From: Spongiimicrobium salis
GTDB lineage: Bacteria; Bacteroidota; Bacteroidia; Flavobacteriales; Flavobacteriaceae
Assembly: GCF_043678055.1 (NCBI RefSeq)
Contig: NZ_JBHEQA010000009.1
Span: 1-64,000 of the forward strand
Direction: 5' to 3'
DNA length: 64,000 bases
This document shows, in pieces, positions 61,899-64,000 of the stretch. The notes beneath the pieces were generated by a model. It made no database searches and was not told where the DNA came from. It saw only the letters and a program-made list of their open reading frames with translations. The translations under genes and the position numbers were made by a program. Positions within the stretch are counted from its first letter, which is position 1; each line of letters begins with the position of its first letter.

Positions 61899-62570
61899 TT
61901 GGGAAGTAAGAACAAACTCAAACGATTTAAAGAGAACGAGACTTTTAAGAATGTAATTCAGCCTACACGGGAGGAAATTCTTGATGCATCCTTTAAGCTT
62001 AAAGGGAAATGGGCCACTTTTTTTGGCAATGACCATCCCATAGTATTGGAATTGGGTTGTGGAAAGGGAGAATATACTATAGGATTGGCTAAACAAGATC
62101 CCTCCAGAAATTATATTGGTATTGATATTAAAGGAGCCCGATTTTGGCGCGGGGCGAAAACAGCTTTAGAAGAAGGGATCGATAATGTAGGATTCTTAAG
62201 AACACAAATTGAGTTGATAGATGCCTTGTTCGGGCCTCAGGAAATCGCTGAAATTTGGATTACTTTTCCGGATCCCCAGATAAAATACAAGCGCACAAAA
62301 CACCGCCTTACCAATAGTTTTTTTCTAGAAAAATATAAGAAAATTTTACGCCCGGAAGGCGTGATCCACCTGAAAACGGATAGCGAGTTTATGCACGGAT
62401 ATACGTTAGGGCTTTTACATGGTTTAGGTGCAGAAGTGGTGTATGCGAACCACGATGTCTATAAAAACGAGGGAAGCCCAAAGGAAGTTTTGGAGATTCA
62501 GACATTCTATGAAAATCAGTATCTTGAAAAAGGAAAACCGATAACCTATATCCAATTTAGGATCAACTAA
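61899..62570 (+). CDS. trmB: tRNA (guanine-N7-)-methyltransferase
   Basis: A 223-aa SAM-dependent methyltransferase that makes m7G46 in tRNA. VLELGCGKGEYTIGLA is the SAM motif I, and IWITFPDPQIKYKRTKHRLTN contains the TFPDPxxKxRHxxRR-like active-site signature. No ATG is available; TTG at 61899 gives GSKNKLKRFKENE, the usual opening of flavobacterial TrmB. A rare but well-supported TTG start. Confidence 0.93.
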   Translation: MGSKNKLKRFKENETFKNVIQPTREEILDASFKLKGKWATFFGNDHPIVLELGCGKGEYTIGLAKQDPSRNYIGIDIKGARFWRGAKTALEEGIDNVGFLRTQIELIDALFGPQEIAEIWITFPDPQIKYKRTKHRLTNSFFLEKYKKILRPEGVIHLKTDSEFMHGYTLGLLHGLGAEVVYANHDVYKNEGSPKEVLEIQTFYENQYLEKGKPITYIQFRIN

Positions 62571-62574
62571 ACCT

Positions 62575-63204
62575 ATGACGCATCTCCTTATACTTTTCTT
62601 TGCCACTTTTTCTGCTGCATTTATGGCGACCGTACCCCCGGGACTGTTGAATATGAATGCCGCCAAGACTAGTGTGGAAAAAGGAAAACTCAACGGCATT
62701 ATCTTTAGTTTGGGGGTTTCCAGCATGATTATGATCCAAGCCTATATTGCGGTAATGATTTCTAAATTTTTAGATAGAAATCCTGAGGTCATCGGTGTCC
62801 TGTTAAAGATTGCCTTGCTGGTCTTTGCTTTTTTTGCCGTTTATTTTTTTATCAAAGCAAGAAAGAATACAACAGCCAAGAACAAAGAAGTGAAAATTAG
62901 CAAAAGGAATAGCTTCTTTAAGGGAATGCTCCTTGCTGCGGTAAACTTATTGACCATCCCCTATTATAGCGGATTAAACGCGATGTGGAATGCCTCTGGC
63001 TGGATAAAATTTCAGGTATGGGATATTGTTACGTTTATTTTGGCTGCTGGTTTGGGGACCTTTGCCGTACTGTATCTCTATACCGTATATTTCTATAAAT
63101 TGGAAACGAAGAACCATGGTTTTTCCAAGAATTCCAACTATATATTGAGTGCCCTAATGCTTATTTTATTGATCATTACCATAATTCGAATATTTTACAG
63201 CTGA
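62575..63204 (+). CDS. LysE family transporter
   Basis: A 209-aa membrane protein with six helices. FATFSAAFMATVPPGLLNMNAAKTSVEKGK is a LysE/RhtB family start. Such proteins export amino acids; substrate unknown. Its stop overlaps the next start (TGATG), so it is cotranscribed with the alkyltransferase-like gene. Confidence 0.82.
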   Translation: MTHLLILFFATFSAAFMATVPPGLLNMNAAKTSVEKGKLNGIIFSLGVSSMIMIQAYIAVMISKFLDRNPEVIGVLLKIALLVFAFFAVYFFIKARKNTTAKNKEVKISKRNSFFKGMLLAAVNLLTIPYYSGLNAMWNASGWIKFQVWDIVTFILAAGLGTFAVLYLYTVYFYKLETKNHGFSKNSNYILSALMLILLIITIIRIFYS

Positions 63205-63539
63205 TGAAACCCGAAAACAAGAATTTCTTTCAAAAAACCTATGAAGTAGCACGTCTGATTCCCTATGGAAAAGTAACCACCTATGGTGCCATTGCCAAAT
63301 ATCTGGGAGCGGCAAGGAGTGCTCGCATGGTAGGTTGGGCGATGAACGGAGCTGGAGGTATGGAAGATGTGCCGGCGCATAGAGTGGTCAATAGAAAGGG
63401 ATTGCTAACGGGAAAACACCATTTTGAAGGCACTAATCTTATGCAACAACTTTTGGAAAACGAAGGCATTGAAGTGGTGGACAATCAAATTGTGGATATG
63501 GAGCGTTATTTTTGGGATCCAGCCTTGGAACTACAATAA
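63204..63539 (+). CDS. Alkyltransferase-like protein (MGMT fold, no catalytic Cys)
   Basis: A 111-aa protein of the MGMT/ATL DNA-binding family: VARLIPYGKVTTYGAIAKYLG, ARMVGWAMNG and the active-site region VPAHRVVNRKGLLTG. The usual PCHRV is PAHRV: the methyl-acceptor Cys is Ala. This is typical of ATL proteins that bind alkylated guanine and pass it to nucleotide excision repair rather than repairing it directly. Confidence 0.88.
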   Translation: MKPENKNFFQKTYEVARLIPYGKVTTYGAIAKYLGAARSARMVGWAMNGAGGMEDVPAHRVVNRKGLLTGKHHFEGTNLMQQLLENEGIEVVDNQIVDMERYFWDPALELQ

Positions 63540-63662
63540 ATAAAAGGGAGCTACTGCTTTTTTTGTCCATATCTTTTATACATTCCTTAACTTCTTAATC
63601 TCAGCCCTATACCCTATCTTTGTGGTGTAGAATTAGTTTGAATAAACGGAAACCTTAGCTAA

Positions 63663-64000
63663 ATGAAATTAGATAAGAAGGAGGTTCTCAAAGCCTTGGA
63701 ACAAATTACGGTTCCGGGTGAGGGAAAGAATATGGTAGAGAGTGGAGCCGTGACCAATGTCATGGTTTTCGGTGATGAAGTTGTTGTAGATATTACTATT
63801 GGGAATCATAGCTTGCAAGCTCGGAAAAAAACGGAGGTTGAAATCCTTAAGATCATCCATGCGCGGGTGTATGAGAAAGCCAAAGTAACGGTAAATGTAA
63901 AGGTAGATGTAAAGGCGGCAAAACCTAAGGTCAATGAGATTAAAGGGAAAGCTATTCCGGGAATAAAAAATATTATTGCTGTTGCTTCTGGAAAAGGAGG
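63663..64000 (+). CDS. Mrp/NBP35-type ATPase, N-terminal part
   Basis: Begins at ATG 63663 and is cut by the end of the window. An N-terminal DUF59/MIP18-like domain (KEVLKALEQITVPGEGKN, VVVDITIGNHSLQARKKTEVEI) is followed by IPGIKNIIAVASGKGG, the start of the deviant Walker A of Mrp. The complete protein would be an Fe-S cluster carrier ATPase of about 370 aa. Confidence 0.9.
   Translation, partial: MKLDKKEVLKALEQITVPGEGKNMVESGAVTNVMVFGDEVVVDITIGNHSLQARKKTEVEILKIIHARVYEKAKVTVNVKVDVKAAKPKVNEIKGKAIPGIKNIIAVASGKG

Noticed and set aside
1..64000. CRISPR array, prophage, insertion sequence or rRNA/tRNA genes
   Set aside because: No regularly spaced direct repeats of CRISPR size, no transposase, integrase or phage structural gene and no RNA gene was recognised.

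Overview
The window looks like a chromosomal segment of a marine member of the Flavobacteriaceae (Bacteroidota). Support comes from the low G+C, putative -7 boxes of the form TAnnTTTG, almost no Shine-Dalgarno sequences, many lipoproteins with Bacteroidota-style lipoboxes, two proteins with type IX secretion (T9SS) sorting domains, a CarboxypepD_reg/TonB-dependent receptor, a GH16 laminarinase-type enzyme and a mannitol-type dehydrogenase. No rRNA, tRNA, CRISPR array, transposase, integrase or prophage gene was seen.

Region 1 (about 1-28,000) is unusual. Nearly all genes are on the + strand, short and unrelated to each other: acyltransferase, lipoproteins, P-loop kinase, LytTR regulator, CPBP protease, PhnB/VOC proteins, PD40 protein, SnoaL-like, AraC, DUF5995, hydrolase, cupin, DUF3667, zincin, SulP, GIY-YIG, Coq4-like. 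Many are single genes in spacers of about 80-250 bp that share degenerate modules: a post-stop block near CAATAGCNGTAATTCAGTGC, a promoter-like block near TTGCTATCTTTCGGTTA, a short TTTTCC/GGAAAA hairpin, and a pre-start block near GAGACCGTTGnnnACATTnA. A frameshifted cupin remnant and a lipoprotein cut off inside a spacer suggest gene turnover. The region reads like a gene-cassette array, but no integrase is present and classical attC boxes are not convincing. An NCS1 permease and mannitol 2-dehydrogenase operon and a SulP transporter are embedded in it.

Region 2 (28,000-39,060) holds an APH-kinase/aminotransferase fusion, a SnoaL-like lipoprotein, a GH16 glucanase, a TlpA thioredoxin, a Crp/Fnr-[4Fe-4S]-pirin-DUF5996 cluster, a DUF6624 lipoprotein, and a second Crp/Fnr regulator followed by a perfect 18-bp palindrome and two SnoaL-like genes.

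Region 3 (39,050-52,800) is mostly ordinary core genome on both strands: Lrp/AsnC and saccharopine dehydrogenase, DUF423, PEP carboxykinase with a strong bidirectional terminator, uroporphyrinogen-III synthase, DUF4271, a GT39 family enzyme, polyprenol-phosphate mannosyltransferase, dihydroorotase, DUF4296, an epimerase, tyrosyl-tRNA synthetase and a LuxE-like protein.

Region 4 (52,800-61,700) has two mini T9SS proteins, a surface-type lipoprotein made of two near-identical beta-helix repeats, a TonB-dependent receptor, and a divergent PhoB/PhoR-like pair. Between receptor and regulator lie five units phased at exactly 11 bp, as expected of a Pho box. I infer a phosphate-starvation outer-membrane uptake system. 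The end (61,700-64,000) carries TrmB, a LysE family protein, an alkyltransferase-like protein lacking the catalytic cysteine, and the start of an Mrp/NBP35 ATPase cut by the window edge.
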